A stretch of 15,311 bases of DNA, taken from NCBI GenBank assembly GCA_964426915.1, contig CAYRTD010000104.1:1-15311 (forward strand). The letters run 5' to 3'. The notes under the pieces were generated by a model. The model searched no databases. It was not told the origin of the DNA and saw only the letters and a program-made list of their open reading frames with translations. The position numbers and the translations under genes were made by a program. The stretch comes from CAYRTD01 sp964426915 (GTDB taxonomy: Bacteria; Bacteroidota; Bacteroidia; Bacteroidales; GCA-2748055). Of this stretch, positions 1-6,722 are shown piece after piece; positions within the stretch are counted from its first letter, which is position 1, and every line of letters starts with the position of its first letter.

Positions 1-63
1 TCCCGGAGTACCGCGGACAGGCGTGAGCTCGTTATCACTCGGTTCTGCGTTGCTGCAACCGCG

Positions 64-106
64 TGTCGCTGAAGCTTTAGGCGCCTGCGCTAAAGCTTCA
101 GCGACA
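64..106. repeat. Perfect 17-bp hairpin in repeat copy A
   Basis: Positions 64-80 are perfectly complementary to 90-106, leaving a 9-nt loop (81-89). The stem carries GAAGCTTTA/TAAAGCTTC. Complementarity continues imperfectly outward to about 55 and 114, with a 3-nt bulge (CCGC against GCGG). No T-tract follows, so it is not a classical intrinsic terminator. The same arms occur at 8057-8079 and 8102-8133, where they enclose a longer, structured loop. Confidence 0.85.
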
Positions 107-122
107 GCGTGCGGAGGCTCAA

Positions 123-168
123 GCCGGAAAAAGCGGAGTTTACTCGTGTAAATGAGCATTTTTCCGGC
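123..168. repeat. Second hairpin in repeat copy A
   Basis: GCCGGAAAAA at 123-132 pairs with TTTTTCCGGC at 159-168. After a bulged A the adjacent GC pairs with GC. An inner stem TTTAC (139-143) pairs with GTAAA (148-152) around a TCGT loop. This hairpin has no counterpart in the copy at 7942-8199, so it is a module specific to this copy. Confidence 0.75.
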
Positions 169-222
169 GAGCATAACGCAGATCTCGAACATTATGTACA
201 GACACTACTTACACTCTCACCA

Positions 223-240
223 ATACCGATTTATCGGTAT
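223..240. repeat. Short CCGAT/ATCGG hairpin
   Basis: ATACCGAT (223-230) and ATCGGTAT (233-240) form a perfect 8-bp stem around a TT loop. The CCGAT...ATCGG core is the same as in the 22-bp palindrome at 8155-8176. This suggests that one palindrome family is scattered through these intergenic blocks. Confidence 0.75.
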
Positions 241-272
241 GACTTACCAGATAATGCAAAAACATTATCGAC

Positions 273-296
273 TAACTCCTCCCTTAACTCCTCCCT
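273..296. repeat. Exact 12-bp tandem duplication
   Basis: The 12-mer TAACTCCTCCCT occurs twice head to tail (273-284 and 285-296). The first unit overlaps the module shared with 7942-7959, where only one unit is present. This looks like a local slippage duplication inside the repeat mosaic. It lies about 100 bp upstream of iorA, and no role is evident. Confidence 0.85.
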
Positions 297-358
297 GATG
301 AGAAGCAAAAAAACCTACTCTTTGTTACATAACATCTTTCCACATCTTGCAGATTTTA

Positions 359-366
359 TAATTTTG
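359..366 (+). promoter_or_regulatory. Candidate -7 box upstream of iorA
   Basis: TAATTTTG matches the Bacteroidota sigma-ABfr -7 consensus TAnnTTTG at every defined position. It lies 23 bp before the iorA start, which implies a leader of only about 15-20 nt. No good TTTG -33 element sits 19-21 bp upstream (the nearest is TTTC at 337-340), so the call is tentative. Confidence 0.35.
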
Positions 367-389
367 GAAAACAAAATATAGAGCAAAAT

Positions 390-1991
390 ATGGAAAAAAT
401 GATATTATTGGGAGATGAAGCTATTGCACAGGCAGCAATAGATGCCGGTTTATCAGGTATATATGCTTATCCCGGAACTCCTTCAACAGAAATAACCGAA
501 TATGTACAGGCTTCCCACAGCGCAAAAGACAAAACAATTCACAGCGATTGGTCGGCAAATGAAAAAACCGCCATGGAGGCAGCTCTGGGAATGGCCTATG
601 CCGGAAAAAGGGCCATGGTATGCATGAAGCATGTAGGTTTAAATGTTGCTGCCGATCCTTTCATGAATTCAGCCATAACCGGGGTCAATGGAGGATTGAT
701 CATAACAGTGGCCGACGATCCATCCATGCATTCCTCACAGAATGAACAGGATTCCCGTTTCTTTGGCAAATTTGCCATGATCCCGGTCTTTGAACCCTCA
801 ACTCAGCAGGAAGCTTATGATATGGTGTTTGAAGCCTTTGAGCTGTCGGAAAAGTATTATGTTCCGGTAATGCTGAGAATTACAACCCGGTTAGCCCACT
901 CCAGGGCAGTAGTTAAAATTCGTGAACCACAGGCTCAAAATGAATTGAACCTGCCTGTCGATCTTAAACAATTTATTCTTCTTCCCGCTCTGGCAAGAAA
1001 AAGGTATAAGATGTTGCTTGATAATCAGAAATTATTTTCCGGGGCATCGGAGAGATCATTATTCAATATTCTATATAAAGGTGAAAATAAGAAAACCGGT
1101 ATTCTTGCCTGCGGTCTTGCATATAATTATTATAAGGAAATTGCCCTGAAGGAAGATCTGAAATTTCCCCTGCTGAAAATTTCACAATACCCTCTTCCTG
1201 TTGATATGATAAATAAATTCGCCAAAGATGTGGATGAAATACTTATTCTGGAAGAAGGATATCCTGTTGTAGAAGAAATGCTGAAAGGATTTTTTGAGAC
1301 TCCGGTGAAAATCAGGGGAAGACTGGATGGGAGTTTGCCCAGAGACGGTGAATTGAACCCTAATCTGGTTGCAATGGCTCTGGGACTGGAGGATAAAAGG
1401 GGAGAGGACATCCCTGAAATAGTCAAAAACCGTCCTCCCTCATTATGTAAGGGCTGCAGTCATGCAGACATGTACCTTGACCTGAATAAGTCTATTGAAA
1501 AATATGGAAAGGGAAAAGTTTTCTCCGATATCGGTTGTTATACCCTTGGGGCTCTGCCACCTTTCAATTCAATTAATAGTTGTGTGGATATGGGTGCCTC
1601 AATAACAATGGCAAAAGGTGCTGCTGATGCCGGCTTGCGTCCTGCGGTAGCGGTGATTGGCGATTCCACATTCACTCATTCGGGGATGACGGGTTTACTG
1701 GATGCTATTCTTGAAAACACTCCGGTAACAATTATTATATCAGACAACTCAACAACAGGAATGACCGGTGGACAAAAGTCAAGTGCTACCGGCCGCCTGG
1801 AAAAGATCATTCTCGGCCTTGGGGTCGAAAAAGAACATTTAATCCTGCTGACCCCCTTAAAAAAACACCATGAAAATAATGTGGAACTGCTTGAGAAAGA
1901 ACTGGAATATGAGGGTGTTTCTGTGATAATAGCCCAAAGGGAATGCATCCAGACGCTTAGGCGGAGAAAAAGACATGAAAAGAAGCATTAG
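390..1991 (+). CDS. iorA: Indolepyruvate:ferredoxin oxidoreductase, alpha subunit (no ferredoxin domain)
   Basis: This is the thiamine-diphosphate-dependent subunit that oxidatively decarboxylates aryl 2-oxoacids to acyl-CoA, passing electrons to ferredoxin in the cytoplasm. The N-terminal pyrimidine-binding domain shows GDEAIA (residues 8-13) and YPGTPSTE (27-34). The C-terminal diphosphate-binding domain shows GDSTFTHSG (from 424) and DNSTTGMTGGQ (from 452). The linker motif is CKGCSHAD (353-360), where the family usually has CPGCPHR. At 533 aa it is shorter than the archaeal enzymes of about 600 aa or more, because the C-terminal two-[4Fe-4S] ferredoxin domain is absent. The coding sequence ends cleanly and short forms of this kind are, to my knowledge, usual in Bacteroidota, so this is not a truncation. 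The ATG at 390 puts the conserved N-terminus in the usual place. iorB follows after 95 bp. Confidence 0.93.
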   Translation: MEKMILLGDEAIAQAAIDAGLSGIYAYPGTPSTEITEYVQASHSAKDKTIHSDWSANEKTAMEAALGMAYAGKRAMVCMKHVGLNVAADPFMNSAITGVNGGLIITVADDPSMHSSQNEQDSRFFGKFAMIPVFEPSTQQEAYDMVFEAFELSEKYYVPVMLRITTRLAHSRAVVKIREPQAQNELNLPVDLKQFILLPALARKRYKMLLDNQKLFSGASERSLFNILYKGENKKTGILACGLAYNYYKEIALKEDLKFPLLKISQYPLPVDMINKFAKDVDEILILEEGYPVVEEMLKGFFETPVKIRGRLDGSLPRDGELNPNLVAMALGLEDKRGEDIPEIVKNRPPSLCKGCSHADMYLDLNKSIEKYGKGKVFSDIGCYTLGALPPFNSINSCVDMGASITMAKGAADAGLRPAVAVIGDSTFTHSGMTGLLDAILENTPVTIIISDNSTTGMTGGQKSSATGRLEKIILGLGVEKEHLILLTPLKKHHENNVELLEKELEYEGVSVIIAQRECIQTLRRRKRHEKKH

Positions 1992-2086
1992 CTTCGGTGA
2001 TCCCATCGCTGATCGTCGCTCCAGTTCTAAACCAAACACTCTACCTTTATTGATAGACTTTACTCACATTATAAAATTTTTTACAA

Positions 2087-2674
2087 ATGAAATCAGATAT
2101 TATTCTTTGCGGTGTTGGTGGTCAGGGAATTTTGTCAATTGCAGCAGCCATTGGTTTTGCTGCACTTGGAAAAAAACTTAATGTTAAACAGGCCGAAGTC
2201 CATGGTATGAGCCAAAGAGGTGGTGCGGTTCAGTCTCACCTCAGGTTATCCGATAATGAGATCTTCTCAGACCTGATCCCTTATGGTGCTGCCGATCTGA
2301 TCCTATCAGTGGAACCAATGGAATCTTTACGCTATTTACCCTATCTTTCAGGAGAAGGCAGGTTGATTACGAATACCTCCTCCTTTGAGAATATAGATGG
2401 TTATCCGGCGATGGATGAATTAGAAAAGGAGATCCGGAAAGTAAAGAAGCATGTTATGATAAATGCCGATGAAATTGCAAAGGAATGTGGTTCGGTAAAA
2501 GCCTCAAACATGGTAATGCTTGGGGCGGGATCAGAATTTTTAGAAATAGAAAAATCTGATTTTATTTCTGCTGTTACTAAGCTTTTCACAACTAAAGGTA
2601 AGGATATTATTGAAATGAATATCCGGGCTTTTGAAGAAGGGCGGAAAGCTGCAAAAAATTATGAGCTAAAATAA
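2087..2674 (+). CDS. iorB: Indolepyruvate:ferredoxin oxidoreductase, beta subunit
   Basis: This is the gamma-type (POR/KOR) subunit that partners IorA and helps bind CoA. At 195 aa it has the family's normal length. The N-terminal GVGGQG nucleotide-type loop is at residues 9-14, followed by the signature EVHGMSQRGG at 37-46. The remainder matches the usual architecture, ending in an alpha-helical tail (FEEGRKAAKN). The start at 2087 is chosen because MKSDIILCGVGGQG is the expected N-terminus; a frame beginning at 1975 overlaps iorA out of frame and encodes nothing recognisable. It lies 95 bp after iorA and 50 bp before the DUF4301 gene, all on the same strand, so cotranscription is plausible. 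Confidence 0.94.
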   Translation: MKSDIILCGVGGQGILSIAAAIGFAALGKKLNVKQAEVHGMSQRGGAVQSHLRLSDNEIFSDLIPYGAADLILSVEPMESLRYLPYLSGEGRLITNTSSFENIDGYPAMDELEKEIRKVKKHVMINADEIAKECGSVKASNMVMLGAGSEFLEIEKSDFISAVTKLFTTKGKDIIEMNIRAFEEGRKAAKNYELK

Positions 2675-2724
2675 TGTACAAGATCAAAAATTTAGTTATT
2701 AATTTTAAACTAAACTGATATAAG

Positions 2725-4257
2725 ATGTTGACTGAAAAGGATCGTTCGTTAATTGAAAAGCACGGCATTCCTGTTGAAGAGGCAGAGAGGCAAATCAGGT
2801 TATTCGAGAAGGGAATTGAGTTTGTAAGACTTATAAAACCTGCTACACCCGGAGACGGGATTGAAAGACTGGAGATTAATGAGCAGCAAGCTCTGATAGA
2901 TGCTTATGAAACCCAAATGGAAGGGAAATCGTCCGTTAAATTTGTTCCGGCTTCAGGAGCAGCAAGCAGAATGTTCAAGGATCTTTTTAATGCTTTGGAA
3001 AAAACCCATGAAAACGGTAACAGAGCCTTAAAAACCGATGAAAAGATGATGAATTTTTTCAGTCAACTTTCCATGTATCCTTTCTATGAAGATCTAAAAA
3101 CAGTCGCAGATCAGGAAGATGAGAGTTTGGAAGCGCTTATTGAGAAAGAGAAATTCCGGGAGATATTGGAGTTGCTGCTTACTGGCAGAGGGATGCATTA
3201 TGGCTCGCTTCCTAAAGCTGTTTTAAAATTCCATTCTTATCCGGAGGGTAAACGAACTGCTCTTGAAGAACATTATGAGGAAGCTTCTATGTACCTTACC
3301 GATTCCAAAGCAGCCGTAAATCTGCATTTTACGGTCTCTCCGGAGCACCTGAGTTATTTTACAACACTCAGGGAAGTATTAAACGAGAAATACAGGAATA
3401 GGCAGGGATTGTTGTTTAATGTCGGTTTTTCAGTTCAGAAGTCATCGACAGACACACTTGCCGTAGATATGGAAAATAAACCCTTTCGCCGGGAGGATGG
3501 CAGTCTTTTATTTCGTCCCGGGGGGCATGGTTCCTTGCTTGAAAATTTGGCTGAGCTGGAAGAACCAGTCGTTTTCATAAGTAATATTGATAATGTTTGC
3601 CCCGATAATAATAAAGATCGGAAAATTAGATATAAAAAAGTCCTGGGTGGATTCCTTCTGAAAAAGCTTGAAATGATCCATAATATTTTGGACAGGATTG
3701 AAAAGGGAGAACGTGGTGAATCCCTGCGAAAATATATACTGGATATAGTAGAAGAAATATCTCCCGCAATGGCAAAGGAGCTGGGTTCGGTTCAGAATGA
3801 TCTTTTTAATGAAGTTGCTTACAAGTTATTAAATAAGCCTCTTCGTGTGTGCGGCATGGTAAAAAACGCAGGTGAGCCGGGTGGGGGACCCTTCTGGATA
3901 CGGGATGAAGCAGGTAAGATGAGTAAACAAATCATCGAAAGTTCCCAAATCGATCCTGAGGATCCGGGACAAAATGAGATTTTTTCATCTTCTACCCATT
4001 TTAACCCGGTGGATATGGTATGTTATATCAGGGATCATAAAGGAGAAAAATTTAATTTGTCTGAATTCACAGACCCTTCAATGGCTTTTATTACTAAAAA
4101 GACAAGTGGAGGTAAGGAATTAAAAGCCCTCGAGCATCCCGGTTTGTGGAATGGTTCAATGGCCAAATGGCTCACCTGGTTCATTGAGGTTCCGGTTGAA
4201 ACTTTTACTCCGGTAAAAACGGTGTTTGATCTTTTGCGACCTGAACACCAGTCATAA
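2725..4257 (+). CDS. DUF4301 family protein, nucleotidyltransferase-like
   Basis: This 510-aa soluble protein matches the DUF4301 family of Bacteroidota. No experimental function is known to me. Its motifs resemble sugar-1-phosphate nucleotidyltransferases. PASGAASRMF (from residue 75) looks like the Gly-rich N-terminal nucleotide loop ending in an invariant-type Arg. GGHGSLLENL (from 266) and the nearby ISNIDNV resemble the UDP-sugar pyrophosphorylase GHG and (N/D)-D segments. EPGGGPFW (384-391) is a further strongly Gly-rich block. There is no signal peptide or membrane segment. It lies 50 bp after iorB, possibly as the last gene of the same transcript, and is convergent with the lipoprotein gene across only 9 bp. 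Family assignment is firm; the nucleotidyltransferase role is inferred from motifs. Confidence 0.88.
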   Translation: MLTEKDRSLIEKHGIPVEEAERQIRLFEKGIEFVRLIKPATPGDGIERLEINEQQALIDAYETQMEGKSSVKFVPASGAASRMFKDLFNALEKTHENGNRALKTDEKMMNFFSQLSMYPFYEDLKTVADQEDESLEALIEKEKFREILELLLTGRGMHYGSLPKAVLKFHSYPEGKRTALEEHYEEASMYLTDSKAAVNLHFTVSPEHLSYFTTLREVLNEKYRNRQGLLFNVGFSVQKSSTDTLAVDMENKPFRREDGSLLFRPGGHGSLLENLAELEEPVVFISNIDNVCPDNNKDRKIRYKKVLGGFLLKKLEMIHNILDRIEKGERGESLRKYILDIVEEISPAMAKELGSVQNDLFNEVAYKLLNKPLRVCGMVKNAGEPGGGPFWIRDEAGKMSKQIIESSQIDPEDPGQNEIFSSSTHFNPVDMVCYIRDHKGEKFNLSEFTDPSMAFITKKTSGGKELKALEHPGLWNGSMAKWLTWFIEVPVETFTPVKTVFDLLRPEHQS

Positions 4258-4266
4258 TTTACTTTA

Positions 4267-5601
4267 TTACCTTACAAGCCCTTCTTTCCATAGCAGGCTC
4301 CAGCCCTGCAACCAGTTACGGGAGCCGAATGCTCCTTTATAACTGACGTCTTCATACCAGGGAGAATCATATGCCGCCATATTGCTGAAAACAGTAGTCT
4401 CTGGTAAAAGGTTATAAGGGAATTCAACGATAGTAATCCCCGGATCCCCGATAGTGTTAAAACGCTCATTCATAAAATAATCTCTCATTTCCTGATGGAT
4501 AGGTTCTGTGACTTTTTCTTCCGGAACCAGAATAAAAAGACTGTCTGGATTGTTGTTTGCAATATTCCAAAAAATATTATGCGAAATATCAAGCATACCG
4601 TTGCTGATTTTGCTGTAGGTATCAAATCCACCCGAATGATCAATGGAAATCCCGGCCTCATTATTCATAAAAATGGAATTTCTGTAAACTGCCCCGCTTC
4701 CTTTCTGTAAAGAGATCAAAACACTGTCATTCCCGGGTGTATTGCCAATAAAAGTGGCATTGTAAATCTCAGGCAGGGAAAAGAAATCGGGAGTGTAAGG
4801 ATAAGGATTTCCTGTATGTTCAGCTAAATGATCCCCTGCCTCATCATCCTGGAGACCAAGTAGAAACTGGCATTTTCCGCGATAGCCTTCATCGAAATCA
4901 AAAGCATCGTCACCACAGAAAGCCACTGCCACATTGGAAAGGTTTACTGTCCCTCCAAATAACTCCAGCCCGTCATCCGAATTGGAGATGATTTCTATAT
5001 GACTGATAAGGGTTTTTCTTCCTACACCTCCCAATGTAAGACCGTTGATTTCATTTCCTTCACCAATTTTTGTTCCTCCATGCCTGAGGGAAATATATGT
5101 GAGAATTCCTGAATTATCATCTTCAAACGCCCCACCATAAACTCCTCTTGGTTCACTGATGGGTATTCCTTCAATAAAGCTTTCACCTGAGGGAGAATTG
5201 ACGGGGGCATTACCTAAAATGATCAGCCCTCCCCATAAGCCACGCGTTTTAAGTGGTACTGAACCTTCAAGGTCATCTCCTTCAACTGTGAATATTATGG
5301 GTTTATCCGAACTTCCTTCTGCAATGATTTTCCCTCCGCGTGCCACAATGAGAGCGCTGGCCCGCCTTCCCTGTCCGGTTTTGGCCCGGATTACAGTGCC
5401 TGCCTCAATTGTTAATACTTGACCATCATTAACAAACACAAAACCATCCAGAAGGTAGGATTTATCATTTGTCCAGGTAACGGTTCCGGTTCCGCCACCC
5501 AAATCCGATATCACCTCATTTTCCGGAATCAGGTACTCACTTTTTCTGCAGGAAATGATTGCGATGGCCAGAAAAATGAAAATAAGGATATTTTTATACA
5601 T
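4267..5601 (-). CDS. Predicted beta-helix outer-membrane lipoprotein
   Basis: This 444-aa lipoprotein has a hydrophobic signal ending in a lipobox (IISC, modified Cys18). The residues after the Cys are RKSEY and lack the acidic surface-export signal described for some Bacteroidota lipoproteins. After a Gly-rich linker, much of the protein consists of short beta-strand and turn repeats: hydrophobic strands alternating with G-N-D turns, such as GLWGGLIILGNAP, SHIEIISNSDDGLELFGG, and CGDDAFDFDEG. This suggests a right-handed parallel beta-helix, often a surface-exposed binding or hydrolytic scaffold. No catalytic site is recognisable to me. It starts only 3 bp after the porin stop, so the two are almost certainly cotranscribed and probably work together at the cell surface. 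The promoter and TTAAG array upstream of the porin would control both. A link to phosphate or organophosphate uptake is inferred from context only. Confidence 0.82.
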   Translation of the reverse strand: MYKNILIFIFLAIAIISCRKSEYLIPENEVISDLGGGTGTVTWTNDKSYLLDGFVFVNDGQVLTIEAGTVIRAKTGQGRRASALIVARGGKIIAEGSSDKPIIFTVEGDDLEGSVPLKTRGLWGGLIILGNAPVNSPSGESFIEGIPISEPRGVYGGAFEDDNSGILTYISLRHGGTKIGEGNEINGLTLGGVGRKTLISHIEIISNSDDGLELFGGTVNLSNVAVAFCGDDAFDFDEGYRGKCQFLLGLQDDEAGDHLAEHTGNPYPYTPDFFSLPEIYNATFIGNTPGNDSVLISLQKGSGAVYRNSIFMNNEAGISIDHSGGFDTYSKISNGMLDISHNIFWNIANNNPDSLFILVPEEKVTEPIHQEMRDYFMNERFNTIGDPGITIVEFPYNLLPETTVFSNMAAYDSPWYEDVSYKGAFGSRNWLQGWSLLWKEGLVR

Positions 5602-5604
5602 GCC

Positions 5605-6585
5605 TTAAATTTTAAATTCCAGATTTATATAGAAATAGGACTTATCCGGTCCGTTTTGTGCATATGAATACCAATCCCTGTAATTGAGGGATAGATTGAT
5701 ATTCGTATGAATTTTATACTGTACTCCTGTGATAACTGCACTCCCGTCATTCAATATGTTCCAGGGAACTTCTGTTTCGGGATCCAGCCCTGAGGTCAGG
5801 TGGTCGTAACGCCCGAATATCTCCCATTTATCATTTAATACATAGGTACCGTAAACAGACATGCCATCCAGATCCCGGCCAATATTAAAATTTCTGTTAA
5901 TCACTTTTATATATTCATACGAAAGCCGGAAATCATCTGTCTGATAGGAAATGAATCCGGCGATCGTACTCTGAATAACTTCTTTATTCATAAAGTCGTA
6001 ATAAAACCTGATGATGGTGTTATTACGTGGATAAAAACTAACTCCGGCAGCTGTTTTGTATGAATCATCCGATTGCAGGTTACTATAGCCTTCCCCGTTT
6101 GAAATAACAATATCGGCTTTGAAATAGTCATTGAATTTATATTCTGTTCCAAAACCAATATCCGCACTGGGTCCTATCTTATGTTCGTCCATAAAAGATT
6201 TATATAAATAGCGATATCCCCAGGCCTTTTCCTGAGCTTTGAACTGCAGCATACCAAAAAGTCCCATATGAAGGATCAGATTATCTTTCTGATATTTTAA
6301 TTCTGCGGTTTTGAAATAGGCATACCGACGGTTAAGGGAGTATTGTGACTGGTCTTCCGGACTTCCGATATCAAGTTTGGCCTCTGCGCTAAAGTACTCA
6401 TTAATATCAGTCTTGTAGCCAAGATAAACTCTTTTAATCTCCATAGCCGTACCCGGATCATCTTTCCGGAGGCCTTTATAAAAATCGGAATATACCTTTA
6501 ATAGGGGTTCTCCTTTCTGGGCATTCAATTCCTGGAGTAAAAAAAACAAGATGATCAATGAGGAAAAATACAATGCTTTTTTCAT
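5605..6585 (-). CDS. Outer-membrane beta-barrel porin, OprP/OprO-like
   Basis: This 326-aa protein has a clear signal peptide (MKKALYFSSLIILFFLL..., cleavage likely after Ala22). It continues with alternating amphipathic strands rich in Tyr, Phe and Lys, and ends in an aromatic/hydrophobic terminal strand (YFYINLEFKI) typical of barrel insertion signals. The early segment EIKRVYLGYKTDINEYFSAEAKLDIG resembles the first strands of phosphate-selective O/P-type porins and their Bacteroidota relatives. At 326 aa it is shorter than classical OprP (about 400 aa), so anion specificity cannot be read from sequence. It is the first gene of a two-gene unit with the lipoprotein. It is divergent from a carboxypeptidase-regulatory-like gene across a PhoB-type repeat array, which supports a phosphate-related role by context. 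Barrel call: high confidence. Phosphate specificity: moderate. Confidence 0.82.
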   Translation of the reverse strand: MKKALYFSSLIILFFLLQELNAQKGEPLLKVYSDFYKGLRKDDPGTAMEIKRVYLGYKTDINEYFSAEAKLDIGSPEDQSQYSLNRRYAYFKTAELKYQKDNLILHMGLFGMLQFKAQEKAWGYRYLYKSFMDEHKIGPSADIGFGTEYKFNDYFKADIVISNGEGYSNLQSDDSYKTAAGVSFYPRNNTIIRFYYDFMNKEVIQSTIAGFISYQTDDFRLSYEYIKVINRNFNIGRDLDGMSVYGTYVLNDKWEIFGRYDHLTSGLDPETEVPWNILNDGSAVITGVQYKIHTNINLSLNYRDWYSYAQNGPDKSYFYINLEFKI

Positions 6586-6602
6586 GGTATTTTTTGTTTC
6601 CG

Positions 6603-6610
6603 CAATTATA
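6603..6610 (-). promoter_or_regulatory. Candidate -7 box of the porin-lipoprotein unit
   Basis: Read on the minus strand the box is TATAATTG, one mismatch from TAnnTTTG. It lies 17 bp before the porin ATG and 16 bp downstream (minus-strand sense) of the nearest TTAAG half-site at 6627. A regulator bound there would overlap the -33 position, as expected for PhoB-type activation. Confidence 0.4.
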
Positions 6611-6626
6611 ATTTTTAAAATGTAAT

Positions 6627-6686
6627 TTAAGATTAATTTAAGAGTAAATTAAGGTTAATGTTATGTTATGGTAATTTAGGCTTAAT
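6627..6686 (+). promoter_or_regulatory. Putative PhoB-type operator array (11-bp direct repeats)
   Basis: TTAAG cores begin at 6627, 6638 and 6649, exactly 11 bp apart. Degenerate units stay in phase at 6660 (GTTAT) and 6671 (GTAAT), and a further TTAAT falls in phase at 6682. PhoB/OmpR-class regulators bind head-to-tail 11-bp direct repeats. The cyanobacterial Pho box is built from (C/T)TTAA(C/T)(C/T)(T/A) octamers with 3-bp spacers, also an 11-bp period. The array sits between the divergent porin and carboxypeptidase-regulatory-like genes, flanked on both sides by candidate -7 boxes. Binding by the PhoB-like proteins encoded at 7234 and 10704 is inferred. Confidence 0.6.
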
Positions 6687-6696
6687 AATAAAACTG

Positions 6697-6704
6697 TAGG
6701 TTTG
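6697..6704 (+). promoter_or_regulatory. Candidate -7 box of the carboxypeptidase-regulatory-like gene
   Basis: TAGGTTTG fits TAnnTTTG at every defined position, 18 bp before the ATG at 6723. No TTTG -33 element is obvious. Instead the last in-phase half-site of the 11-bp array (6682-6686) ends 10 bp upstream, so activator-dependent initiation is plausible. Confidence 0.5.
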
Positions 6705-6722
6705 TGAAAACAAATATTTAAT

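Larger units (their letters stand above)
1..281. repeat. Mosaic intergenic repeat, copy A
   Basis: This block has no credible gene. It contains four modules that recur in the intergenic block 7942-8199. Positions 26-49 match the reverse complement of 8027-8050 with one mismatch. Positions 55-86 match the reverse complement of 8102-8133 exactly (32 of 32). Positions 92-114 match the reverse complement of 8057-8079 with one mismatch. Positions 264-281 match the reverse complement of 7942-7959 exactly. A fifth module, 181-197, recurs in direct orientation at 8141-8157 with one mismatch. The block also holds three hairpins (64-106, 123-168, 223-240). It is visibly richer in G+C than the flanking intergenic DNA. 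Its left limit may lie outside the window. It is best seen as a REP/MITE-like non-coding repeat family; no transposase is visible. Confidence 0.8.

Noticed and set aside
1..281. Integron attC-like or tRNA-like site
   Set aside because: The hairpins lack the attC R/L box layout, no integrase or cassette array is present, and no cloverleaf with the expected invariant bases could be drawn.
109..381. Open frame of 90 codons upstream of iorA
   Set aside because: It runs through the repeat copy A hairpins and the 12-bp tandem duplication, has low-complexity composition and no recognisable domain; it is most likely non-coding.
1992..2086. Similarity of the iorA-iorB spacer to the CGACTTTATTGAC repeat
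   Set aside because: Only a short AT-rich stretch (CTTTATTGA) matches; this is too little to call a repeat copy.
1975..2181. Open frame bridging iorA and iorB
   Set aside because: It overlaps both genes out of frame and has no family resemblance; iorB has a proper start at 2087.
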